The translations under genes and the position numbers were made by a program. 28,135 nt of DNA. It comes from Tritrichomonas foetus. Its lineage: Eukaryota; Parabasalia; Tritrichomonadida; Tritrichomonadidae. Below, in pieces: positions 17,147-25,591 of this stretch (positions within the stretch are counted from its first letter, which is position 1; each line of letters starts with the position of its first letter). The notes beneath the pieces were generated by a model. It did no database searches. It was given only the letters and a program-made list of their open reading frames with translations, and was not told the DNA's origin. Location: assembly GCA_001839685.1 (NCBI GenBank), contig MLAK01000912.1:1-28135 (forward strand), written 5' to 3'.

Positions 17147-20100
17147 ATGATTTCCTCTTTTTTAAATCACAGCGAAACTAAAACACAGCAAAATAATGAA
17201 CAAACGACGTCCGTTTCAAAACAGCACGTCGTTCGACGCCATATTCCAGTTTCCGCTAAAAATTCAAATTTAGGAAATATCCAGTCACTTTTGGTTGATT
17301 CAACAGCAGAGTCAAATGCTGTGAAAACAGATAGAGCTAATCCGCATCAAACGACTTCAAATAATATCGCAGACGTAAAAAAAAAAGTAATATATCCGAA
17401 TAATCCAAGTGTTTATCGAGGATTAAAAAATCTTGGAGCGACATGTTATATGAATTCAATTTTGCAAGTACTGTTTCACATCCCACTCTTCAGGAAAATG
17501 ATATTCAATATCAAACCAGGTGAGAAAGATGAAGATCGAAATATTCTACTTCATTTACAGAGAGTGTTTGCGTTATTACAGTTATCAGACTATTCAGTAT
17601 CGACCAGAAACTTAGCGAGAAGTTTCGGATGGACAAATATCGAAACAATGGCCCAGCAAGATATTCATGAATTTGATGGTGAATTTTTAAATAAACTTGA
17701 TTCAGAAATTCGCAAAATTCCAGAAAATTCCAATTTCGATATCATTTCATTATTCAAAGGAAAGTACGTGTCAGTTTTTCAATGTAGAAATGTAGATTAT
17801 ACAAATCAGAAGTTTAATGAATTTTTAGATCTCGATCTCCATGTAAAAGGAATTAGTTCACTTGAAGAATCTTTTTTACTTTTCACTTCACTTGAGCCGC
17901 TTGAAGGAAATAATCAATATTCAGCAGGTTCTTATGGACAACAAGATGCTGACTTCTATACAAAGCTTGTTGAATTGCCGCCAGTACTTCAGCTTCACTT
18001 AATGAGGTTTGATTGTGATCCAGACACTCACGAAAATGTGAAAATTGATACTTTTTTCTCCTTTCCTAAAAATATTGATCTTAGAGATGTTTTAATTGAT
18101 AGAAACATGAATGCTGTTTCACAATATGAACTTTTTGGTGTTCTAGTGCATGCTGGAAATATAATAAGTGGTCATTACACGGCTTATTTAAGACCAACAC
18201 CTGCAGATTCATGGTTTTATTTTAATGACTCTGAAGTTCACGAAGTAAGTGAAAGCACAGCTATTGAAAATAATTTCGGCGGGCCTGACCCTGAACAAAA
18301 TGGAAAGAATAAGTCTTATTGTGCTTATATGTTGATTTATATTCGTACTGATTATATCGACAAGTTGTATTTTCAAGTAAGTAATAGCGAAATTTCGAAT
18401 GAATTAAAAATTTATGTCAGAGATATATATGCAGTCATTTCAATGAAAAAAGAAAAGAAAGAGAGGGAAAATTCACAAGTTAAAGCATATATTGTTCAAG
18501 TTGCTGATTTAGAATATATTGCAGATAAAACTGGAAGAATATTATTTGAATCAAATCGAACTATGCCAGTCGAAAGATCAATGACACTTGAAGCAGTTTA
18601 TGAAATGGTTGCTGTTACTTTAGAAACGCATCCACTCTTTTTGACAATTTGGGTTGTTAGTGATAATATGCTTCAATGTAAATTAAATAGAAAAGTTGGA
18701 ATAGTCGATGATATAATGCAATTTTCTTTCAATTCGAATAGCCTAAAACTTTTTGTTGAAATTGACGAAAGTCAATCACTTGATAATACAGCAGCTCTCA
18801 ATGCAGCTTTAATCCAATCCCTCAATCCATCTTACAATCAACCATTTAATCCTTCTATAAATTCTAATTTAAATCTATCTATGAATTCAGAATTACAACA
18901 ATATGAAATTGTTGTTTTAGTGTATTCATATTTTCCTACATTCGTACGTCCATTTAAATTTGTTAGTACAGTTTCAGTTACTTTAGATGAAAAAGTTTCA
19001 AGCTTATTTGATTCAGTACGCGTAACTTTTGATGTTCCAGATAAAGTTCGCATGAAAGCATACATTGTCACTGATACAAACAGTCATCAACAGCCGATAC
19101 AAATTGACGATTGTGAAACAACAATAGGATCATGTAATATTTCGAATGGTTCTGTAATAGTTATACAACCAAACCCATACCAATTTCGGCCTGCAAAAGA
19201 TAACGATAGAGTACTTGAAGTTGGTTCAAATAGTGCAAAAGTCAGCAAACAAGATATTGCATTTTCCTTCATGCCAGATTTTGTTACAACACCACCTGTT
19301 GATTTCCTTGTTTATTTTGAATACTTAAATAATAATAGATATATTACAGCTAGACTTATTGAAGATCCAGATACTCATATATTTCTTCGATTCCCAGAAT
19401 CTATCACTGTTTCTGTATTCAAAAATTTTATCGCAAATGCATTTGATGTCGAATATAATGAAGATTTTGACTTTATGGGTTTATATTGGAAAAATTCATC
19501 TCTACCAATCCTTTCACATAACAATGATGATTCAAATGAAAAGATTTCATCAATTTTATTACCTGATATTAATGAAATAATGATTCGAATTTTCCATAGT
19601 CACTCAATTCATGATATTTTATCTGTTAGACGAATAATCATTCATTCTTTTCTCACTGATGGAGTCGCAAGTACAACATTTGCATACTTCCATGAAAGTA
19701 CACCAATTCCAGCACTTCTGAATCTTTTTAATGCAGGAACAAAACGTTATTTACGAATTTTACAATATAATGGCTTTGAAATTTCAATGCCTCTTATAAA
19801 TGATAAAGTAGTAGCCGATCTAACAAACCCTATTCGAATTGAATGTATTCCCAAAGATCAATTAAATATGCCACCAACTGCTTTCTTAATCCAAGTTTTT
19901 CAAGTAAAACCTGGTTCAAGAACGCCAATTGATCATTTAGCTCCATTTTTAATTCATGTTTTGGAAAATGATAAATTTCATGATGTTAAAAAGCGGATGA
20001 AAAAATATTTAAAATATAGAAAAGTTAAAGAATCAAATTCCAGATTTTTTGTTCGTATTAATGATAAAAATGTCGATTTATCTAATGATTTCAATATGTA

Positions 20101-20197
20101 CCAACTTAAACATGTAGGATCTCCGATATATATAGGTGACCATAAAAAATCACAGAATCTTGGTCACAATAACGGTGTGAAAATTTATACAGAATAA
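17147..20197 (+). CDS. USP7: USP7-type ubiquitin carboxyl-terminal hydrolase
   Basis: 1016 residues, peptidase family C19. The catalytic domain covers about residues 90-400: GLKNLGATCYMNSILQ with Cys100, the QQDIHEF segment (about 170-176), FKGK, the QYSAGSYGQQDA stretch matching USP7's KYDAGEHGLQEA, LPPVLQLHLMRFDCDP, His343 in SGHYTAYLRP and Asp361 in FNDSEV. The last residue of the triad and the blocks fit USP7 better than other USPs. Residues 400-1016 fit the tandem ubiquitin-like (HUBL) region, including the LNMPPTAF area and a C-terminal end. The N-terminal 85 residues are disordered; the TRAF domain that USP7 uses to hold substrates is missing. It removes ubiquitin or ubiquitin-like tags in nucleus and cytosol. 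In fission yeast the USP7-type proteases Ubp5 and Ubp15 also mature Sde2, which is encoded in this window. Confidence 0.9.
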   Translation: MISSFLNHSETKTQQNNEQTTSVSKQHVVRRHIPVSAKNSNLGNIQSLLVDSTAESNAVKTDRANPHQTTSNNIADVKKKVIYPNNPSVYRGLKNLGATCYMNSILQVLFHIPLFRKMIFNIKPGEKDEDRNILLHLQRVFALLQLSDYSVSTRNLARSFGWTNIETMAQQDIHEFDGEFLNKLDSEIRKIPENSNFDIISLFKGKYVSVFQCRNVDYTNQKFNEFLDLDLHVKGISSLEESFLLFTSLEPLEGNNQYSAGSYGQQDADFYTKLVELPPVLQLHLMRFDCDPDTHENVKIDTFFSFPKNIDLRDVLIDRNMNAVSQYELFGVLVHAGNIISGHYTAYLRPTPADSWFYFNDSEVHEVSESTAIENNFGGPDPEQNGKNKSYCAYMLIYIRTDYIDKLYFQVSNSEISNELKIYVRDIYAVISMKKEKKERENSQVKAYIVQVADLEYIADKTGRILFESNRTMPVERSMTLEAVYEMVAVTLETHPLFLTIWVVSDNMLQCKLNRKVGIVDDIMQFSFNSNSLKLFVEIDESQSLDNTAALNAALIQSLNPSYNQPFNPSINSNLNLSMNSELQQYEIVVLVYSYFPTFVRPFKFVSTVSVTLDEKVSSLFDSVRVTFDVPDKVRMKAYIVTDTNSHQQPIQIDDCETTIGSCNISNGSVIVIQPNPYQFRPAKDNDRVLEVGSNSAKVSKQDIAFSFMPDFVTTPPVDFLVYFEYLNNNRYITARLIEDPDTHIFLRFPESITVSVFKNFIANAFDVEYNEDFDFMGLYWKNSSLPILSHNNDDSNEKISSILLPDINEIMIRIFHSHSIHDILSVRRIIIHSFLTDGVASTTFAYFHESTPIPALLNLFNAGTKRYLRILQYNGFEISMPLINDKVVADLTNPIRIECIPKDQLNMPPTAFLIQVFQVKPGSRTPIDHLAPFLIHVLENDKFHDVKKRMKKYLKYRKVKESNSRFFVRINDKNVDLSNDFNMYQLKHVGSPIYIGDHKKSQNLGHNNGVKIYTE

Positions 20198-20543
20198 TTA
20201 TATTAAAATGTGTGTATATTTGCTAACTTTTACTTTTTTCTTTCTTCTCAACTTTACAATACTTTATCATTTGAGCACTAACAATATATCTCCCAAAATT
20301 GAAAATTCAAATAATTGATCAATTTGAAAAAGGATGAGAACTACAAATAAGAGTTTGGTATGATAAGGGAAATAATAAAAAGAAATATAAGCAATTGTTA
20401 AAAAAAGAAGTCATCCAAATACAAATACCTTTTTTTATGGTGAATTCATTATATATATCAATATTGACCTTTACGTTAATCAAGTTTTTGAAATATGATT
20501 CAAATGATGTTTGAATATTGAATACTTTACATCTTATCGTTCA
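20198..20543. other. Spacer, no gene seen
   Basis: AT-rich. An ACTAAC at about 20278 is not followed by an AG at the right distance and does not form a splice acceptor. No repeat or RNA gene. Confidence 0.55.
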
Positions 20544-21860
20544 ATGATGCTTTTTCTCTTTTTATTTCCAAATGTACTTGCAAAACCATATAAAATAGCG
20601 AATCAAATAGTTTCGATTGGAATTTGGGCTGGAAAAGAAACACTTTCAACACGCGTGATGGACCAGGCAAAATCATGGATGAGATTTTGGAATCGAGTTT
20701 ACGTTTTCACCGATGACATTCAAACAGGAGAATGCGAATCACTAAACAAAGCAGCAAACCCATGCGAAGTTGTATGCGTCAAACTAGGAAATCTTGCGGA
20801 ACATTTAGAAGGGACAGAATGGCGTCATCGTTGGTATTTTGCACAGCCTCGCTTTCTTCCGGCCATGGCATCACTTTATGAGCACGAGCCCAACTCTTCA
20901 TGGTTTCTTTTTGGTGATGATGATACTTATTTTTTGAGGCCTGCCATTGAGAGGAAAATTAGTCGGTTTGATAGTAGAGAAAAAATAGTGATAGGAAAAT
21001 TTTGGTCATCTTGGGAACGAGTCACACAAGATGTTCCTCCTCTTCGAGAGCAACATCCCTTTGCCCAAGGAGGCGCCGGCGTTTGCATATCAAACGAAAT
21101 GATGCAAAAAATTGGACCTCATCTGCGAAACTGCAGCTTGTTTTTCAATGATCCTGATTTTGCTGGATCAATGAGATTCGCCATGTGTGTTGAGCGAGTG
21201 GTGGGACAGCAAGAATGGTCACTTGATGGTGCAATTCGAACTTGGTATTCTGGATTTCATTCATCGCCGCCTGATTTCGAAATTGCAGACAAAACCGTCA
21301 CTGAAGCGCCTGCTTCCTTCCACAGAATAACTTCGCCAGAAATGTTTGCTCCGATTCAACGAGCTCACATAATGAAGGAAACTCCAAATCATCGACCAAC
21401 TGGTAAGACTCTTCAAGTGAATCATGAAAATAATGAAAACGATTATAAAAAGAATGATTTAAATGAGAATAATGAAAATATTAATCAGAATGATGCGAAA
21501 AATGGAAACGAATATCATTTGAAATCGTTTGACCTGGGACTTTTTTCGTTTACAAGACAGTGGATAAGTCTTGGAATTCCACAAAATAGACTTGAATGGA
21601 GATTTGGATATAGAGTTGGGTTACAAGATTCAAAAACCGGCTTTTTAAGTGCAATTGGAGACTTTATTCCACAATATTCTAACAATGAACTTGTTGGATT
21701 TTCACAAAAGTATCAAAAAGGCGTAAAAATTCATTGTAAATGCGCAAATAATATTCCAGAAGGAGAAGTTTACTTTTCTCATTTTGCGGATGAACTTGGA
21801 TCAGAACCAGTCATGCTTTTATCGTGTTCAAATATAACATATGTCGAGCATGATACTTAA
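20544..21860 (+). CDS. Secreted or Golgi Fringe-like glycosyltransferase (GT31)
   Basis: 438 residues from the ATG at 20544, chosen because it starts a clean signal peptide or anchor (MMLFLFLFPNVLA); the longer reading from 20511 puts charged residues first. Fringe/GT31 landmarks in order: VYVFTDD (about 52-58), RHRWYFAQPRFLPAM, the WFLFGDDDTYFLRP metal-binding DxD block (about 120-133), FAQGGAGVCIS, FNDPDFAGSMRFAMC with a probable catalytic Asp, and PASFHRI. Such enzymes add a sugar from a UDP-sugar to O-glycans in the Golgi lumen. Next comes an Asn/Asp/Glu-rich low-complexity insert (about residues 296-325), then a ~110-residue C-terminal region, partly beta-rich, not part of Fringe and not recognised. 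The sugar specificity cannot be read. Confidence 0.82.
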   Translation: MMLFLFLFPNVLAKPYKIANQIVSIGIWAGKETLSTRVMDQAKSWMRFWNRVYVFTDDIQTGECESLNKAANPCEVVCVKLGNLAEHLEGTEWRHRWYFAQPRFLPAMASLYEHEPNSSWFLFGDDDTYFLRPAIERKISRFDSREKIVIGKFWSSWERVTQDVPPLREQHPFAQGGAGVCISNEMMQKIGPHLRNCSLFFNDPDFAGSMRFAMCVERVVGQQEWSLDGAIRTWYSGFHSSPPDFEIADKTVTEAPASFHRITSPEMFAPIQRAHIMKETPNHRPTGKTLQVNHENNENDYKKNDLNENNENINQNDAKNGNEYHLKSFDLGLFSFTRQWISLGIPQNRLEWRFGYRVGLQDSKTGFLSAIGDFIPQYSNNELVGFSQKYQKGVKIHCKCANNIPEGEVYFSHFADELGSEPVMLLSCSNITYVEHDT

Positions 21861-22021
21861 CATTTTCTTTATGTATTTATATAAATATAATAGATGTTAG
21901 ATTTTTTGTTTTTATGTAATCTAATTTCAGATGTGCATTAATATTCTTTAAAAAATACACGAAAAGTAATGAACTGATTTAAATTTCACCATGATTTCAC
22001 CTAGTGTGTTCAATTTCTTTT

Positions 22022-22558
22022 ATGAGCAATGATCAATCATCAAGCTCTGTTGCAATGTCTTTAACTGTTCAAAAGATGCTTAATTGGAATACCAAAGCAG
22101 ATAAACCATACAAAATTAATGTTGATTATTCAATTAATTTTGTCATTCTTGGTCAACTTGTAATAAATGAAGAAAGACTCCAAAACAATGATATATTGAC
22201 ATTTTATTTTCGTGGTAAGCCCGTAAATAATCTTACAACAATAAATGAACTTGATCCACAAAATAATGAAATTTTTTATTATTATGTTTTTAATAAAACT
22301 CAAAATAGTAACTCAACTCAAAAAGTAAATGATGTAAAAGTATTAAACATCAATGCACAAAGTGATGTACCTAATTGCAATCCATTATCTCATGGTGATT
22401 TAATAATTCAGCCTTTAAGTGATATTGTGAAAGGTAGCTTTGACTTTAATCAGCAATATGTTACACCTGATGATATACTCATTGATCCATGTAATAACTT
22501 TGCTGAATATTGTGATATGGAAATGATTTTTCAACCCAATATAACAACACCCTTTTAA
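22022..22558 (+). CDS. Hypothetical protein, possible ubiquitin-like fold
   Basis: 178 residues from the first ATG; the open frame extends to 22004 only by a GTG. Residues of about 30-90 run as strand, strand, helix-like loop, then LTFYFRGKPVNNLTTINELD, which resembles the second half of a ubiquitin-like domain (F.GK.L....T..E....). That likeness is weak. The remainder is polar and acidic. There is no signal peptide or membrane segment. It lies 161 bp after the glycosyltransferase on the same strand, and no functional link is suggested. Codon use is very AT-rich, as in the deubiquitinase. Confidence 0.6.
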   Translation: MSNDQSSSSVAMSLTVQKMLNWNTKADKPYKINVDYSINFVILGQLVINEERLQNNDILTFYFRGKPVNNLTTINELDPQNNEIFYYYVFNKTQNSNSTQKVNDVKVLNINAQSDVPNCNPLSHGDLIIQPLSDIVKGSFDFNQQYVTPDDILIDPCNNFAEYCDMEMIFQPNITTPF

Positions 22559-22736
22559 CAAACACTTATTCATTTTGCCAAATTAGAAAAGAAGGAAATC
22601 CAATTTATTTATTTTTTACAGTTTTACTTTTTGATAAATAAATGATTCATAAACATATTATACATAACTAAGCATATTTCATAAAGGATTATATGGGGAA
22701 AGCAATTGTAAATATGTGGGATACATGATTAATATT
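22559..22736. other. Short spacer
   Basis: AT-rich, nothing recognised; it continues into the minus-strand relic. Confidence 0.4.
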
Positions 22737-23125
22737 CTAGCTCAAAATTATAAAGAAGATAATTCTCTTGATTTTTAAAAAATTGTAAAGTTCTTCTTTC
22801 GTATTATAAAGTCCAGATTTAAGATTTTTTAATTCTTCTGCAATTATAGATTCACCATATTTAAGATTAATTGTTCAGTATTTCAATTGTTCTTTATCTT
22901 TCAATTGATTTCTATGAAAGAAGAAGGAAAATAATAATTCTAAAATAATTTCCAAAGATCATCTTCAGTAAATACAACTCTTATTTTATATGGTTTTTTT
23001 GTTTTTGTTGTTATTGTTTTTGTTGAAGAAGAAGAAAATGATGATGATGTCGTTGAATATCTCTCTTTATCAGCCCTGAAGAACACAATAATAATAATAA
23101 GAATAAGAATGAGAATAAAAATAAA
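22737..23125 (-). pseudogene. Possible broken membrane/coiled-coil gene
   Basis: Read on the minus strand without an ATG. 23125-22940 gives a strong hydrophobic stretch (FIFILILILIIIIVFF), then a polar Ser/Thr-rich run and KKPYKIRVVFTEDDLWKLF before TAG. A different frame, from about 22960 to 22737, gives HRNQLKDKEQLKY, a TGA at 22877-22875, then GESIIAEELKNLKSGL and YNTKEELYNFLK before TAG. The pieces read as one decayed gene with a frameshift and an internal stop. The hydrophobic run comes from ATT/CTT repeats and might be a microsatellite accident. No family recognised. Confidence 0.35.
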
Positions 23126-23161
23126 TCAAATCGAAAGCAATTCATTCAATAACCTTTGTTT

Positions 23162-24046
23162 TTATTTCCTATGTGAAATAACTTCATCAACAACGAAGTC
23201 TGATGATATCAACTCGTCATCATCTGGCTCTTCAACCTGTGTGATTACATAGTATTTGCTGGCTGAGTGGGGGCTTCGGCTTCTCTTCGATGATGATGGC
23301 GGGGTTCTCTGGGGTGTTCGTTGTGGGGTTGATTTTGCAGGGGACATCAGGAATGTCTGTGTTGATGTGTCCTTTTGCTCATCTTCGCTATATTCGCTTT
23401 CAATTGGGTCATTGAATGAAATGAATTTTGGAGAGCTCTCAATTAACTTTGCAAGCATTGATTTCCGTTCGTTGGCAGCTTCATCGGTATTAGGAACTGG
23501 CGTCGTAACAGTTCCGCGGGATTGACGACTATTTTGAGATTTGGCTAATGGCGAAATTCCTGTGCCGACTGACTTCTTGGGCGATGGGGAGCGCTGTGGT
23601 GTCGATACTGTGTATGGCGATCGTTTGGGAGTAGTGATATCCTCGTGAGGCGACTTTCTTGGTGTTTGGGTATTCTTCGATCTTGTTGGCGAATTTGAAG
23701 GGATTTCCCTCTTGGGGCTGCTCTTTGCGCGGTCAATAAGAATTTGGAGTTGCTCTTCGGCGGTCACTTCTTCTTGCTCTCTGAGTAAGGCGGAAAGGTA
23801 TTTAGTGTAATTTTGGAGGGCGCTGATCCATCCCTCAATTTCGACGCGTGGAAGGTCTGGTGTAAAACGAGTGGCTTCAACAGATGTTCTGCACACTATT
23901 TGCTGTGAGAAACTGTCCAAAAATTTATGGCGGGATTTAATATCAACTCCAGAGTGGGACAGTGTAAACAAGGATTCTGAGAGATAGGATTGACTTGTGC
24001 CTTTCCTTGGGCTTGATGTGCGATTTGGTGATGGTGATCGTCTCAT
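23162..24046 (-). CDS. Ser/Thr-Pro-rich basic protein of unknown function
   Basis: 294 residues from the preferred ATG. The N-terminus is MRRSPSPNRTSSPRKG. Residues of about 20-105 are predicted helical (SLFTLSHSGVDIKSRHKFLD to LSALLREQEEVTAEEQLQIL) and may be the only folded part. The rest is disordered, with more than ten SP or TP sites followed by basic residues (TPRKSP, TPKRSP, TPQRTPQRTP), the shape of proline-directed kinase (CDK) targets, and an acidic C-terminus (EEPDDDELISSDFVVDE). This suggests a cell-cycle-regulated cytoskeletal, centrosomal or nuclear protein, by inference. A longer reading to 24100 adds a hydrophobic piece I reject: TCACAT, initiator-like, lies at 24052-24057 inside it. 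Confidence 0.7.
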   Translation of the reverse strand: MRRSPSPNRTSSPRKGTSQSYLSESLFTLSHSGVDIKSRHKFLDSFSQQIVCRTSVEATRFTPDLPRVEIEGWISALQNYTKYLSALLREQEEVTAEEQLQILIDRAKSSPKREIPSNSPTRSKNTQTPRKSPHEDITTPKRSPYTVSTPQRSPSPKKSVGTGISPLAKSQNSRQSRGTVTTPVPNTDEAANERKSMLAKLIESSPKFISFNDPIESEYSEDEQKDTSTQTFLMSPAKSTPQRTPQRTPPSSSKRSRSPHSASKYYVITQVEEPDDDELISSDFVVDEVISHRK

Positions 24047-24051
24047 ATCAA

Positions 24052-24057
24052 ATGTGA
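24052..24057 (-). promoter_or_regulatory. Initiator-like element of the S/T-P-rich gene
   Basis: TCACAT on the minus strand, 5 bases before the ATG at 24046, fits TCA-pyrimidine-T/A and supports the shorter start. Confidence 0.35.
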
Positions 24058-24100
24058 GATTTCGACAAAATAAAATAAATGATATAAAACCCTTTCTCAA

Positions 24101-24501
24101 AAATTAGAGATGACACCTTTACTTTTTGATATTTGAATTCACATAAGACGTTTATTTGAATAGTTTATTACTGATTTGAATTGAAAAGTGATTTAAACGT
24201 TTTTTGATTCAAAAATTGAATGAAATTCATTCAATGTGATACTCAGTTAGTAGAACTCTAAATTACATCGTGTGGTTGCTATTCTAAAAATTTGGATTAT
24301 TTCATCCAAGTAGCATGTAAATTCACATCTTTTCAATCACTTGAATCTTTCTTCAAATAATTTGTCTATTAAAATGAGGAAAGACAAATGAGCATTTCGA
24401 TAACATGATAAATCTTTACAAACTGATATATTTCATCATTTTCGGTGAATAATATTTCCCATATTTGTCAATGGCTAAAGTATTATCTTTCCTGGGTAAA
24501 T
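24101..24501. other. Spacer, no gene seen
   Basis: AT-rich sequence upstream of the S/T-P-rich gene. No ORF, RNA or repeat recognised before the MITE-like element. Confidence 0.5.
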
Positions 24502-24752
24502 GATAGGTCAAATAAAGGTTAAAAGTGGCAAATATATAATGGGTAAATATGATGTGAACTTTTCTGGAAAGGTCAAAAGAGATAATGATAGATCAAATAA
24601 AGGTCAAAAGTGGGAAATGCATAGTAGACATATATGATGACAACTTTGCTGGCTCTTTTGGATCCAAATAACACAGTGGAGGGAGAGTAGCTACCCAGGA
24701 CCTTACTCAAATGACCGAATGGGTCTGCAAAGTCACATCACATTTCCCCATT
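24502..24752. mobile_element. MITE-like element, copy 2
   Basis: A relative of the element at 13883-14096, in the same orientation. Left inverted end AATGGGTAAATATGATGTGA (24538-24557, to about 24564); right end TCACATCACATTTCCCCATT (24733-24752, starting at 24727). Shared inner blocks are GCTGGCTCTTT, GGAGGGAG and CCGAATG. The left part, including the leader GGTCAAATAAAGG, is tandemly duplicated with an 85-bp offset (24502-24586 and 24587 onward), and the second copy of the inverted end is degraded. It has no coding capacity. Confidence 0.65.
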
Positions 24753-24909
24753 TTTTATATCAAAATTCAATTGGGAAAAAACCCCATCAAAAATCAGAGG
24801 TTATTTGGCAAATCTTTCAGGACAAAAGTTATGCATTTTTCATTCGTCTCTGCAATTAAAAAAAAGGCGCCATACTCATAAATCAAAGATGTATGAACAA
24901 AATAACAAT
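24753..24909. other. Spacer downstream of SDE2
   Basis: AT-rich 3' flank of the SDE2 gene, with an A9 run and a short GC-rich GGCGCC. Nothing recognised. Confidence 0.4.
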
Positions 24910-25452
24910 TTATTCTTCAAACAATAAAGCAAAATCTGAATCTTTTGCAATTGGATTTTGTTGGGCATTCATTTTTGAATCTTGTTGTTTTGTATCATTT
25001 TCCAATCCGAAATGAACGGCCTTTGATATTGAATCGCCAATTTCAATTTCTTTCTTTTCAATATTTTCTAATTCCCTCTGTCTGTTTGTTCTCCGAATGA
25101 TTTCCTTTTGCTCTGCCCGCTCTTTTTGCAACTGTGCGAGTTTGCTGCGGAGTTCAACGACGCGTCTTTTCGCTTTGAGATGTCCGATTCTGCGACCACT
25201 TAACGTTCTGCAAGCATCTTTGTGTTCGGGGAGTCTTTTCGACCTCCTCTCTCCCTCCTGAATCATGGCCCGACCGAAGCCACCTTTTCCGCCGCGTAAT
25301 TTGAGTGATAAATGAAGCATTGGAAGTTTGCCAATAAAAAAGAACGAATTTGAAGGTAATCCAAACTTACTGGAAACATATTCGCATGGATTCGAGGCCT
25401 CGTCTTCGCTTAAAACGTATACTTTTCCTTGGAAAGTTAGAAAATTGTTCAT
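24910..25452 (-). CDS. SDE2: SDE2 splicing/genome-maintenance factor with ubiquitin-like prodomain
   Basis: 180 residues. The hallmark LRGGKGGFGRAM at residues 53-62 marks the SDE2 family: a ubiquitin-like N-terminal part ending in GG, cut to expose a new N-terminal KGG. The conserved block KDACRTLSGRRIGHLKAKRR follows, then a charged helix and an acidic end (KDSDFALLFEE). In fission yeast the cut Sde2 joins the spliceosome and promotes removal of selected introns; human SDE2 also acts in replication stress. The prodomain here is only 55 residues, shorter than ubiquitin's 76. ATG at 25452; TCATTA at 25468-25473 is a good initiator. It is divergent from the intron-containing kinase-like gene 139 bp away. 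Confidence 0.88.
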   Translation of the reverse strand: MNNFLTFQGKVYVLSEDEASNPCEYVSSKFGLPSNSFFFIGKLPMLHLSLKLRGGKGGFGRAMIQEGERRSKRLPEHKDACRTLSGRRIGHLKAKRRVVELRSKLAQLQKERAEQKEIIRRTNRQRELENIEKKEIEIGDSISKAVHFGLENDTKQQDSKMNAQQNPIAKDSDFALLFEE

Positions 25453-25467
25453 GATGCGCAAAAACTT

Positions 25468-25473
25468 TAATGA
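25468..25473 (-). promoter_or_regulatory. Initiator-like element of SDE2
   Basis: TCATTA on the minus strand, 15 bases before the ATG at 25452, matches the trichomonad initiator. The same 139-bp space holds TCATTATGAC (25546-25555) and TCATAG (25560-25565) for the divergent gene. Confidence 0.45.
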
Positions 25474-25591
25474 ACTTTTTGATGAACCACATTGAATATG
25501 AAAAACAGAAAAAATGTGCGCATATTTTTTCTGGACAAAAATTTGTCATTATGACTTTTTCATAGAAATGTTATTCTGAAACTTTGGGAAA

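Noticed and set aside
20276..20290. ACTAACAATATATC as a splice acceptor
   Set aside because: It lacks the AG at the fixed distance, and there is no donor or interrupted gene around it.
22988..23125. Minus-strand 44-codon ORF MNCFRFDLFLF... resembling a signal peptide
   Set aside because: It reads the same TTA/TTC repeats in another frame; the hydrophobic run is a by-product of the microsatellite.
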